Shown here: piece by piece, positions 23,924 through 33,120 of the stretch
Layout of the letters: each line of letters starts with the position of its first letter
Position numbering within the stretch: position 1 is the first letter of the stretch
DNA from: CAYOVG01 sp964407285
Lineage (GTDB): Bacteria > Desulfobacterota > Syntrophobacteria > Syntrophobacterales > Syntrophobacteraceae
NCBI GenBank assembly: GCA_964407285.1
Contig: CAYOVG010000005.1
Span: 1 to 56,909, forward strand
Length of the DNA stretch: 56,909 bases
Direction: 5' to 3'
Notes under the pieces: generated by a model
Told to the model about the DNA's origin: nothing
Databases searched by the model: none
The model's input: only the letters and a program-made list of their open reading frames with translations
Position numbers and translations under genes: made by a program

Positions 23924-26350
23924 ATGGACCGCTATATTTGTATCCATGGGCATTTCTACCAGCCTCCCAGAGAAAGCCCCTGGCTGGAGGCGATCGAGAT
24001 TCAAGATTCCGCGTTCCCCTACCACGATTGGAACGAGCGAATTTCAGCCGAATGCTACGCTGCAAACGCTGTATCGAGAATCCTGGACCCGGAGGGACGG
24101 ATCGTCCAACTGGTAAACAATTACGCCAATATAAGCTTCAACTTCGGTCCAACTCTCTTGAGCTGGATGCGGAAGCATGCGACCGACGCCTATGAGGCGA
24201 TCCTGGAGGCGGACAGGCAGAGCATGGAGAAATACTCCGGCCATGGTTGTGCCCTGGCCCAAGGCTACAACCACATGATCATGCCGCTGGCCGACAGCCG
24301 CGACAAGGAAACCCAGGTTATCTGGGGAATCAGGGACTTCGAATATCGCTTTGGACGCAAACCGGAAGGGTTGTGGCTTCCGGAGACGGCTGTGGATATT
24401 GAAACCCTGGACATAATGGCCGAACACGGAATCCGGTTTACCATACTCGCCCCCCGGCAGGCACGCAGTGTTTGCTCCATTGCCGACGATGAATGGCTGG
24501 ACGTGAGCGGCGGAAGGATCGACCCCGGAATGGCCTACCAGCTTTCGTTGCCGTCCGGTCGCATCATAAACCTCTTTTTCTACGATGGTCCCATTTCACA
24601 GGCCCTGGCATTCGAGGGATTGCTCAACAACGGAGATGTGTTTGCCGAGCGGTTGTTGTCCGCCTTTCCCGACGACCATCCGTCTCCTCGCCTCGTCCAC
24701 ATCGCGACGGACGGCGAAAGCTATGGACATCACCATCGCCGCGGAGACATGGCCCTCGCTCATGCGCTCCATTACATCGAGTCCAGGGGACTTGCGCGAT
24801 TGACGAATTACGGTAGCTATCTGGAGCTGAATCCACCAACGCGCCAGGTGCGGATCTTTGAGAACAGTTCGTGGAGTTGTGTTCATGGAATAGAGCGATG
24901 GCGATCGGACTGCGGGTGTAACGGCGGGGGGCGCCCGGGTTGGAGCCAGGCATGGCGGGCGCCCCTGCGCGCCGCCCTGGACTGGCTCAGAGATGCCGTC
25001 AAGCCGGCTTATGAACGACTGGCCGAACGGTTTCTGACCGATCCGTGGGCGGCTCGAAACGACTATATCGACATCATAGTGGACCGGTCACCCGAGCGGA
25101 TCAAGGCGTTCTTCAGCCGCCATGCGAACCGCCCCCTGGCCCGCGAGGATGAGATCACGGTCCTGAAGCTCATGGAACTCCAGCGCCATGCAATGCTCAT
25201 GTACACCAGTTGCGGCTGGTTTTTCGACGAGCTTTCCGGGATGGAGACGGTTCAGATTATCCAATATGCCGGCCGGGTCCTTCAATTGGCGGATGAACTT
25301 TTCACCGGCGCGTTCGAGCCGGCGTTCCTGGAACATCTTCAACCGGCCGGAAGCAATCTGCCCGAACACCGTGACGGCCGCGCAATTTACGAGAAATTCG
25401 TAAGGCCGGCCATGCTCGACCTCAAACATGTGGTGGCTCACTATGCCATAAGCTCACTGTTCGAGGACTGCTGTGAAACAAGCTCGATCTATTCGTATTC
25501 CGCCGACCGAGAGGACTACCGCGTTTTTCAGGCTGGAAGCACAAAGCTCGTAATCGGGCGGGCAAGGGTCACTTCACTGGTTACGCATGCATCCACAAGT
25601 CTGTGTTTTGGGGTTTTACATCTTGGCGATCATAATATCGCGTGCGGCACTGGTGAATACCAGGGAACACAAAAATACGAAGCGCTTATCGCGGAGATCT
25701 CGGATGCTTTCGCCGGAGCCGATTTTCCGAAGACCATACTTCTGCTGGGCAAGTACTTCGGGACATCCACGTACTCTCTGAATTCGCTGTTTGTCGACGA
25801 ACGGCGAAAAGTCTTGAACACGATCATGGAGCCGACTCTCAGGGAGTCCGAAGCGGCGTATAGCTCGCTCTATGAGCACCATGCTCCCTTGATTCGTTTT
25901 CTGAAGGGATCCGGCACACCGCGGCCTAAAGAACTGTCCGTGGCGGCGGACCTGTGCTTGAATGCGAAACTACGCGGGGCGCTTCAGGGAGACGGCCTCG
26001 ATCCGCAGGTAATTCGACCGCTACTGGAGGAAGCCCGCCTGGCCGGCGCAACTCTGGATGTGGATGCCCTGGAACTGTTACTGGAGGCCAACATCGAACT
26101 TCTGGCGGAACAACTTCTTCAACAACCTGAAGATCTTTCTCTCATGGAGAAATTGATTGCCGCCGCAAGGCTGGTCCGGACATTGCCCTTCGAGGTTAAT
26201 CTCTGGAGGACCCAAAATATCTGCTACAAGATCCTTCATACAAATTGGGCGGTCATCGAGGAAAAAGCTAACACCGGAGACACGGGCGCCCGGGAATGGC
26301 TACGGAACTGCACCATCATGGCCGAGGATTTCCGGCTGTCGGCGTCATGA
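23924..26350 (+). CDS. DUF3536 / glycoside hydrolase family 57-like protein
   Basis: An 808-residue cytosolic protein. It opens with the GH57 landmark MDRYICIHGHFYQPPRE, has WLPETAVDIETLDIMAEHG, DGESYGHHHRRGDMA and WSCVHGIERWRSDCG, and continues into a large C-terminal region typical of DUF3536 proteins (FGVLHLGDHNIACG, LGKYFGTSTYSL). GH57 enzymes act on alpha-glucans (amylases, branching enzymes). A role in glycogen or maltodextrin metabolism is likely but the reaction is not fixed by sequence. The start at 23924 follows AAGGAATT and matches the family's beginning; an upstream ATG at 23888 would add 12 residues. A shredded second copy lies at 31426-31878. Confidence 0.85.
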   Translation: MDRYICIHGHFYQPPRESPWLEAIEIQDSAFPYHDWNERISAECYAANAVSRILDPEGRIVQLVNNYANISFNFGPTLLSWMRKHATDAYEAILEADRQSMEKYSGHGCALAQGYNHMIMPLADSRDKETQVIWGIRDFEYRFGRKPEGLWLPETAVDIETLDIMAEHGIRFTILAPRQARSVCSIADDEWLDVSGGRIDPGMAYQLSLPSGRIINLFFYDGPISQALAFEGLLNNGDVFAERLLSAFPDDHPSPRLVHIATDGESYGHHHRRGDMALAHALHYIESRGLARLTNYGSYLELNPPTRQVRIFENSSWSCVHGIERWRSDCGCNGGGRPGWSQAWRAPLRAALDWLRDAVKPAYERLAERFLTDPWAARNDYIDIIVDRSPERIKAFFSRHANRPLAREDEITVLKLMELQRHAMLMYTSCGWFFDELSGMETVQIIQYAGRVLQLADELFTGAFEPAFLEHLQPAGSNLPEHRDGRAIYEKFVRPAMLDLKHVVAHYAISSLFEDCCETSSIYSYSADREDYRVFQAGSTKLVIGRARVTSLVTHASTSLCFGVLHLGDHNIACGTGEYQGTQKYEALIAEISDAFAGADFPKTILLLGKYFGTSTYSLNSLFVDERRKVLNTIMEPTLRESEAAYSSLYEHHAPLIRFLKGSGTPRPKELSVAADLCLNAKLRGALQGDGLDPQVIRPLLEEARLAGATLDVDALELLLEANIELLAEQLLQQPEDLSLMEKLIAAARLVRTLPFEVNLWRTQNICYKILHTNWAVIEEKANTGDTGAREWLRNCTIMAEDFRLSAS

Positions 26351-26816
26351 ATCAAGTTGCGTTGGTTGGCCTCCATTCCTTTTCTTGAACTCTCCACGCC
26401 AATCAGATGCTTTGGTAATGAGCCACGCAACCCGGGGCAAAGCATCTACCTACGGTCATGCTCCGTGTTTTCCGGTCTTGGCGCATTGCGACGACATGCC
26501 CCCTCATCCCGTGTGAGATCGCTTATCTGCCAGTACAAGCAGTCTTGACACTTCATGTCTTCCTCCTGAATAATAATGCTGTCGTGGACAGATAAGGAAA
26601 TAGCCGTTATCTTGGATAAGTTACTCTACGCTCCCACTCTTCGCGCACAACGTAAGGAATCCTTATTCGGGATAACGCCTAAATAAGAGGTATCATATCC
26701 CTCAAAATCAGATATAATTGTTGAACGGCAGGACCCAGACGATCGCTCATCCGCTGCTGAAAATCCCCGTGTTGCCCGGGAGACAGGCTTCACAACCAGG
26801 TTTTGAGGAAGACAGT
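26351..26816 (+). promoter_or_regulatory. Leader region of the second CheB-CheR-PAS gene
   Basis: No gene is seen in these about 465 bases. Two promoter candidates face the downstream gene: TTGACA at 26545-26550 with AATAAT at 26569-26574 (18-base spacing), and a perfect TATAAT at 26713-26718 without a clear -35 box. The part from 26710 onward is duplicated at 20124-20260. Confidence 0.45.
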
Positions 26817-29800
26817 ATGAAAGGGGACAAAGAGGAGACGCGGACATTCCAGGAAGGATACACCGAAACGCAGTCCTTCCCCATAGTTGCTCTCGGGGCT
26901 TCCGCCGGCGGGTTGGAGGCTCTGCAGGAGTTCTTCGGTCACATGCCCTCCGACTCGGGCATGGCTTTCATGGTCATTCAACACTTGAGTCCCGATAGCA
27001 AGAGCATGCTTGGAGAAATACTCCGGAAGCACACCCGGATGGCGGTGTTGCAGGTGGAGGACCGGATGCGGGTCGAGCCGAACCGCGTCTACCTTAACGT
27101 GCCGGACATGGACGCCGCCGTCTTTAATGGGGTCTTTCACCTCACGGACCCCGTAACGCCTCGAGGAATCAGATTACCTATCGATCACTTCTTCCGCTCC
27201 CTCGCGGAAGACCGGAAGGAGAGAGCAATATGCGTCATCCTTTCGGGAACGGGAAGCGACGGCGCCCTCGGGCTCAAGTCGATTAAGGAAATGGGAGGGA
27301 TGGCCATCGTTCAGGAACCGGATCAGGCAAAATACGACGGCATGCCAAGGAGCGCACTGGAGACCGGACTTGTGGATCACACCCTGAAGGTGGAAGAAAT
27401 CCCCCGAGAACTGTTGAACTACGTGAAACACCCCTACCTCAAAGTCGCTGAAAAGCATGAGACGGAGGGTGGTCCATTCATCGTCTACGTGGAAAAGATC
27501 CTCCTGCTGCTTCGTACCGTGACCGGCAGGGATTTTACGCAGTACAAGCAAAACACCATACACCGCAGGATCAAACGGCGTATGGCCCTCCACGGTCTTG
27601 ATGACATAAGGGATTATCACAGGTATCTTCAAGAAAACCATGTCGAAGTGCATCGGCTCCTCAAGGAACTGCTCATCCTGGTGACGAATTTCTTCAGAGA
27701 CCCTGATGCATTTGAAGTTTTGGCCTCCAGAGTGATACCGGATATACTTGCCGGGAGGCAGGAAGGCTCACCGGTACGGGTATGGGTCCCGGCCTGTGCG
27801 ACGGGGGAGGAGGCCATCTCCATTGCCATGTTGTTGGTGGAAGCCATGGATAATCCGGACTATCGCGCCCAGCTCCAGATTTTCGCAACCGACATAGACC
27901 CGGAGGCCATCCAGTTCGCCCGGCAGGCCGAGTACCCCGAGTCCATCGGCGCCAACGTATCCCCCGAGCGGTTGAAGCGCTTCTTTGTCAAGAACGACAG
28001 CACGTACAGGCTCAAGAGAGAGATACGGGACATGGTGGTCTTCGCCGTCCAGGATCTCGTAACCAATCCCCCCTTTTCCAGGTTGGATCTCATTAGTTGC
28101 AGAAACGTGCTCATTTACATGGACGCCCCTCTCCAGAAGAAAATACTGCGCCTCTTCCATTATACTCTGAACGAGAACGGATACCTGTTCCTGGGCGCCT
28201 CGGAGTCCATCGGAGAGAACTCGGATCTGTTTTCACCGGTCGACATCAAGGCAAAGATCTACAAGCCGAAGAAAATGTTTTTCCAGCAGGCTGTACCCCG
28301 GCCATTCGCTCTCGAGGTACTTGACGGCGGTCAGGCGGATAAGAAAAAGGAAACACCAAGAATGGTGAAAGCTCGAGACATTGTCGAAAAGATAGTTCTT
28401 CATGAGTATGCACCGGCATGCGTCCTCGTCGATGAAACGTTCGACGCTATCTATTTCCAGGGGCCAACCGACAGATACCTCTCTCCTCCAAGCGGCCAAC
28501 CGACGTTCAATATCGTGAAGATGGTCCCCGATGTATTGCGCCACAGGCTGCCGGCCGCACTACAAAAGGCGGCAAGAGTGAGAGAAACCACGACACTTGG
28601 TGGAATCCCGATGAAGTTGCAGGGAGAAAGCAGAACGATCGACGTCGTCGTCCGGCCCGTCTCCAAGTCGGTCGACGCGCGGCCGCTGGTCCTGGTGGTG
28701 TTCATCGACAGACCGTCTTCCCGCCGGACATCGCGAAAGGAAAAACCGCCCGCGGACCCGGGGATTGCCTCACGCATCGTGCAGCTTGAATGCGAACTCC
28801 ACGATGCCAGGGAGAGCCTTCAGGCTATTATCGAGGAACTGGAAGCCTCCAATGAGGAACTCAGATCGACCAATGAGGAGTTCCAGTCCACGAACGAAGA
28901 ACTGCAGAGCATGAACGAAGAGATGGAGACCGCCAAAGAGGAACTCCAGTCCACGAACGAAGAGTTGGTTACGGTCAACTCGGAGCTTCAAATCAAAGTC
29001 AATGAACTGATCGAGCTCAACGACGATATCAATAACCTTCTGGCAAGCACCGAAATCGGCACCATCTTCCTTGACCGTAAACTAGGAATAAAACGCTTCA
29101 CCCCATCCATGATGAAACTGTTTCGCCTCATCTCGACGGATCTCGGAAGGTCCATAAAGGACATCACCTCCAAGATCGCCTATCCCGATCTCTACAAGGA
29201 TGCGGAAACGGTACTCGAGACCCTCCAGTCAAGGCAAACACAGGTGATGTCAGAGGATGGCAGATGGTTTTCCATGCGTATTCTGCCCTACCGCACCACG
29301 GAGAACCTGATTGACGGGGTTGTGATTACCTTCGTCGATATAACCGAACGAAAGCGCATCGAGCAGGATATGGAAGAGTCGAGGATATATGCCGAAGGTG
29401 TTGTGGATACGGTAAGTGTATCCCTCCTCACCTTGGATCCCGATCTTAGAGTGATATCCGCAAACCGGCAATTCTATCGGACTTTCAGGAGTACGCGCGA
29501 AGAGACGCTGAACAGGCGCATATTCGATCTCGGAAACGGCCAATGGAATATCCCTGAGCTCCGTAAGGTCCTGGAAAGAATCATACCCGATGACGCATCC
29601 TTCGAGGGATTCGAGGTCGAACACGACTTTCCTTCAATCGGTTGGAAGAGCATGATTCTGAATATCCGCCAAATCCGGGGGAAGAGCAAACGTCTGGGGG
29701 TGATTTTGCTCTCCATCGAGGACATCACCCGACACGTCCGAATGGAAAAGGAACTCCGGGTCACCATAGGGGAGTTGAAAAAACAGATAGCTGAGTTGAA

Positions 29801-29852
29801 AGCGTTCGCTCCGGGGCGCCTGGGAGCGGAAGACACCAATGAACCGGCTTGA
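26817..29852 (+). CDS. CheB-CheR-PAS fusion protein 2
   Basis: A 1011-residue fusion with the same layout as the Kai-operon CheB-CheR-PAS protein. CheB: S29 (LGASAGGLEA), H56 (VIQHLSPDSKS), D148 (LSGTGSDGALG), at identical positions to its relative. CheR: VTNFFRDPDAF and VPACATGEEAISIAM. Then comes a coiled coil of TNEELQS-type repeats and two PAS domains (about 690-1000), with a final charged helix. There is no receiver and no kinase domain. The start is set at 26817 by a GAGGAAG site; the frame continues upstream to 26718 only from TTG through the promoter. A PAS kinase gene follows 66 bases downstream on the same strand, echoing the order CheBR then kinase in the Kai operon. This copy is not linked to kai genes. 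Confidence 0.93.
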   Translation: MKGDKEETRTFQEGYTETQSFPIVALGASAGGLEALQEFFGHMPSDSGMAFMVIQHLSPDSKSMLGEILRKHTRMAVLQVEDRMRVEPNRVYLNVPDMDAAVFNGVFHLTDPVTPRGIRLPIDHFFRSLAEDRKERAICVILSGTGSDGALGLKSIKEMGGMAIVQEPDQAKYDGMPRSALETGLVDHTLKVEEIPRELLNYVKHPYLKVAEKHETEGGPFIVYVEKILLLLRTVTGRDFTQYKQNTIHRRIKRRMALHGLDDIRDYHRYLQENHVEVHRLLKELLILVTNFFRDPDAFEVLASRVIPDILAGRQEGSPVRVWVPACATGEEAISIAMLLVEAMDNPDYRAQLQIFATDIDPEAIQFARQAEYPESIGANVSPERLKRFFVKNDSTYRLKREIRDMVVFAVQDLVTNPPFSRLDLISCRNVLIYMDAPLQKKILRLFHYTLNENGYLFLGASESIGENSDLFSPVDIKAKIYKPKKMFFQQAVPRPFALEVLDGGQADKKKETPRMVKARDIVEKIVLHEYAPACVLVDETFDAIYFQGPTDRYLSPPSGQPTFNIVKMVPDVLRHRLPAALQKAARVRETTTLGGIPMKLQGESRTIDVVVRPVSKSVDARPLVLVVFIDRPSSRRTSRKEKPPADPGIASRIVQLECELHDARESLQAIIEELEASNEELRSTNEEFQSTNEELQSMNEEMETAKEELQSTNEELVTVNSELQIKVNELIELNDDINNLLASTEIGTIFLDRKLGIKRFTPSMMKLFRLISTDLGRSIKDITSKIAYPDLYKDAETVLETLQSRQTQVMSEDGRWFSMRILPYRTTENLIDGVVITFVDITERKRIEQDMEESRIYAEGVVDTVSVSLLTLDPDLRVISANRQFYRTFRSTREETLNRRIFDLGNGQWNIPELRKVLERIIPDDASFEGFEVEHDFPSIGWKSMILNIRQIRGKSKRLGVILLSIEDITRHVRMEKELRVTIGELKKQIAELKAFAPGRLGAEDTNEPA

Positions 29853-29918
29853 GCAAACCATCCTTTCCCATATTATCTTGCGCCTGCCCGGCCGGCAGGA
29901 TTAAGGAACGATTAAGCA

Positions 29919-31388
29919 ATGAAAAAGAGCAGTGAATTTCAAACACCCGAAGATTTGCGCAGGCAAGCCGAAGAAAGGCTTAAGCCTGAACCGGAATCGG
30001 TACTCGCGGGTGAGAGTTGCTGCCAGGATCCCATGAGCATCATCCACGAACTGCGGGTGCACCAGATTGAGCTTGAGATGCAGAACGAGGAATTGCGCAA
30101 GGCTCAGCTCAAGTTAGAGGAATCCCGCACACGGTATGCCGACCTCTATGACTTCGCTCCCGTCGGCTATTTTACATTTAGCGACCAGGGTCTTATACTT
30201 GAGGGAAATCTTACCGCGGCCGGGCAACTCGGTATCGACCGAAGCGGGCTCATCAAGCAACCTTTTCGCTCTTACGTTTTCCAGGCGGACAGGGAGGTAT
30301 TCGATTCCCACCTTCGGGCGGTTTTCAAAACACCCGAGCGGCAGATATGTGAAGTGATGCTGATGACAAAGAAGGGTGAACCGTTTTGCGCGCGGCTTGA
30401 GAGCATATACAGTGAGGCAGTGGATGGCGTGGGCATATGCAGAACGTCCGTGAGCGACGTCACCAGCTCCAGGCAAGCCGCGGAGATGTTGCGCCAGGCC
30501 CACAACGAATTGGAGCTTCGGGTGGAGGAGCGCACCGCCGAACTGGCGCGATCCAACGAGTTTCTCAGGCTCGAGGTCCGCGAGCGAGCGCGCGCGGAGG
30601 AAAACCTCAAAGCCTATTCGGCAAAGCTCGAGCGGAGCAATAAGGAACTCCAGGACTTTGCTTTTATTGCCTCGCACGACATGCAGGAGCCTCTTCGCAA
30701 GATCCAGTCCTTCGGCCTCATGATAAGGGACGGCTACGCCGCGGCGCTTGACGATACCGGGCGGGACTACATCAATCGGATGATGAATGCGACGAAGCGC
30801 ATGTCGGAGATGATACAGGGTCTCCTCGACTACTCCCGACTGGGGACCAGGGCGAAGCCTTTTGCCGCGGTCGATCTGAGCCGCCTCGTCAATGATGTGG
30901 TGGTCGATCTCGAGATTCCTGTATCGATGGCGGGTGCGCGCGTTGAAGTTGGGGACCTGCCCACCCTGGAAGTCGACTCGAGCCAGATACGCCGGCTGTT
31001 CCAAAACCTCATCGCCAATTCACTTAAATTTCACGGAGAGGAAAAGCCGGTTGTAAAGATCCATGCAAGCCCTGCCGGCGAGGAGTATGAGACAGGAGAC
31101 GGCGCCTCGGGGCAAACGTATCGTCTCTTCGTTGAAGATAACGGCATTGGATTCGACGAAGTGTATCTTGACCGCATCTTCACCATGTTTCAGCGCCTGC
31201 ATGGCAGAAGCGCCTACGAGGGGACGGGCATGGGGCTTGCCGTCTGCCGGAAAATCGTGGAGCGTCACCATGGGCACATCACGGCCAGGAGCGAACCCGG
31301 CCGCGGTGCAACGTTCATCATCACTTTGCCCGCGAGGCAACCAGCGGGAGGGGAAACCTGCGTAGCGAAACATGAGGTCGTTCTGTAA
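29919..31388 (+). CDS. PAS histidine kinase (phytochrome-like kinase core)
   Basis: A 489-residue cytosolic kinase. The leader IIHELRVHQIELEMQNEELR is followed by one PAS domain (LYDFAPVGYFTFSDQGLI), a coiled coil, HisKA with His in FIASHDMQEPLRKI, and HATPase_c (LFQNLIANSLKFHG, VEDNGIGFDE, GTGMGLAVCRKIVERHHG). The SHDMQEPLR box and the ATPase style are those of bacteriophytochrome-type kinases, though no GAF or PHY chromophore domain is present. There is no receiver. It probably forms a pair with the CheB-CheR-PAS gene just upstream. A degraded copy of its G2 ATPase box lies in the spacer at 32594-32632. Confidence 0.92.
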   Translation: MKKSSEFQTPEDLRRQAEERLKPEPESVLAGESCCQDPMSIIHELRVHQIELEMQNEELRKAQLKLEESRTRYADLYDFAPVGYFTFSDQGLILEGNLTAAGQLGIDRSGLIKQPFRSYVFQADREVFDSHLRAVFKTPERQICEVMLMTKKGEPFCARLESIYSEAVDGVGICRTSVSDVTSSRQAAEMLRQAHNELELRVEERTAELARSNEFLRLEVRERARAEENLKAYSAKLERSNKELQDFAFIASHDMQEPLRKIQSFGLMIRDGYAAALDDTGRDYINRMMNATKRMSEMIQGLLDYSRLGTRAKPFAAVDLSRLVNDVVVDLEIPVSMAGARVEVGDLPTLEVDSSQIRRLFQNLIANSLKFHGEEKPVVKIHASPAGEEYETGDGASGQTYRLFVEDNGIGFDEVYLDRIFTMFQRLHGRSAYEGTGMGLAVCRKIVERHHGHITARSEPGRGATFIITLPARQPAGGETCVAKHEVVL

Positions 31389-31425
31389 TGCTGTCTTTTC
31401 CATGCAATCAGAGGAGTCATGGCCG

Positions 31426-31878
31426 ATGGACCGGTATGTTTGTATCCCCGGGCAGGCGCTGAAGGGTTCGGCCCATTGTTTGTTCCTTTACGACGACCCA
31501 ATTTCTCAGGCTCTCGCGTTTGAAGGGTTGCTCAACAAAGGCTACCCGGGAATCAACAAGCCTGTGTTTCGGGGTTTTACATCTCGGCGATCACAGCATT
31601 GCCCGCGGCACTGGTGAATATGAGGGCAGACAGAAATGCGAAGAGTTGATTTGGGAGATTTCAGAGGCTTTCGCCGTGGCTGACTTCCCAAAGATCGTAC
31701 TCTTGCAAGGTAAGTACTTCGGAAAGTCCACGTATTATTTGACCTTGCTCTTCGCCGATGAGCGGCGGAAAGTCCTGAGCACGCTCGTGGAGCCGATTCT
31801 AGTAGCTGCTGAAGCTTCCTATGGCTATATTAAAGGAAATGGGGTAGCCGACGAGAAGAGAATCGCGAACATCAATTG
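31426..31878 (+). pseudogene. Shredded second copy of the DUF3536/GH57 gene
   Basis: Pieces of the gene at 23924-26350 are joined with large internal deletions. The start reads MDRYVCIPGQ (parent MDRYICIHGH). It jumps to FLYDDPISQALAFEGLLN (parent FFYDGPISQALAFEGLLN), then, after a frameshift near 31545, to CFGVLHLGDHSIARGTGEYE and LLQGKYFGKSTYYL, ending near ERRKVLSTLVEP. More than 2 kb of the parent is missing. The order of fragments matches the parent, so successive deletions of a full duplicate explain it. It cannot encode a working enzyme. Confidence 0.9.
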
Positions 31879-31894
31879 AAGAAGAGGGATCAAA

Positions 31895-32290
31895 ATGAAG
31901 ACATCCAAGAGTGAACCAAAACGAATTTGCGTTGACTTATACCCAGAGGATTACAGAAATCTACAACATATGAAGTTACACTATGGATTAGAGATATGTG
32001 ATTTGGTTCATATAATAATCTCCGAAATTATCAAGAAATTTGATATAAGAGATAATCGAGATGAGACACGAAGAGAACCGATTACAGTGACATATGAATT
32101 TAATACCCAAAGCAAAGCTGATTTACACACTAAACCGGCTGAATCAGATCATCGTATGGATGCAACTCATGAGGTTTCGGAGTATGACTATACATATTAC
32201 CCTGATGAAGTAAAGCATGGCGATTCGGATTCCAGGCCTGAATCCGAAGGAGAAAAAGGTAAGAAAAAATCAGATGATGCACCCAGTTAA
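31895..32290 (+). CDS. Small protein with RHH-like N-terminus and YDYTYYP tail, copy 2
   Basis: A 131-residue AT-rich paralogue of the protein at 20923. The N-terminus KRICVDLYPEDYRNLQ followed by EICDLVHIIISEIIKKF fits a ribbon-helix-helix pattern. The conserved tail is HEVSEYDYTYYPDEV. This copy has a longer linker and an extra charged C-terminal extension (about 25 residues rich in Glu, Lys and Ser). A GAGGG ribosome-binding site precedes the ATG. It follows the DUF3536 pseudogene by 16 bases. Base composition is far lower in GC than the flanking kinases, suggesting separate ancestry. Function is unknown; a DNA-binding regulator is a guess. Confidence 0.75.
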   Translation: MKTSKSEPKRICVDLYPEDYRNLQHMKLHYGLEICDLVHIIISEIIKKFDIRDNRDETRREPITVTYEFNTQSKADLHTKPAESDHRMDATHEVSEYDYTYYPDEVKHGDSDSRPESEGEKGKKKSDDAPS

Positions 32291-33120
32291 CCAGTTGATC
32301 AGGAGAAAACGAAACAAGTAAGGACTGAACTTTTGCAGATTCGTCTTGGTGCAATCCCCATGCGGGTTTGCAGGCGTGGCCCGGAGCCAATGATATCCGT
32401 AGAAATTTCGATGATTCTCGCGGCTTCGCGGCGTCGGAGATATCAGCAAAGCCCAAAGGCCTGCAGATTTTTGCGAAAGTTCAGTAAGGAGAAATCCCAT
32501 ACCGATTACTGAGCCTCCCTTCCGGCAACTTCCTGTTACGACGCTTGTGGAACATTTGAATTCCGGTCCTAATTGACGTTAAGTCAACAGCCTCGGGGAT
32601 GGGGCTTGCCGTCCGCCGTAAAATCGGCATGGTTCAGAAGCCGCGTGTTCGGGGTAACACCCGAAAAGATTCATCGTCATTCCCGCGTAAGCGGGGATCC
32701 AAGCTCCTCAAGGCTTTCCGGCCCCCGCCTGCGCGGGGGCGACCCGAAAGTGTTACCCTGTTTTGAACCATGCCCGATACTCTCTCCCAGTCCAACAGTT
32801 TATTGATTCGAGTTTCTTTTGTGAAACCAAAATGATATGATTGCATCATGTTTAATGGGTCAGAGTGCTTATCTTCTTTTCGTGACTCTTTGGCATTTCC
32901 GACTATTTAGATCCGGTGGGATAGGGTCAACCATAATACTTTTGCACTTCAATGTGATACCCACATGGACCGCATGCCTTGCTGCTACTTCTGTGCTTGA
33001 TGAAGCAAGAAAAGGAAGCGAGTGCCTGATGGAAGTGTCCACCGGGAGTTCGTGCGCGCATCTGAGGCATTGTTGAATGTTGGCGGAAGTTCTCGCTGAA
33101 CAGAAAGAAAGAGGCCCGAA
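32291..33120. repeat. Intergenic region with REP-like repeats and a kinase fragment
   Basis: About 830 bases with no credible gene. Bases 32594-32632 are a degraded copy of 31225-31260 (kinase G2 box). Bases 32672-32755 carry REP-like repeats (CGTCATTCCCGCGTAAGCGG and CCCCGCCTGCGCGGGGGCGA) like those at 21379-21660. The motif GACGTTAAGTCAACAG at about 32574 also matches one at about 21646. Frames on both strands here lack domains. Confidence 0.6.

Noticed and set aside
32837..33076. 79-codon plus-strand frame before the Usp gene
   Set aside because: Composition unlike a protein, no homology recognised, no ribosome-binding site.
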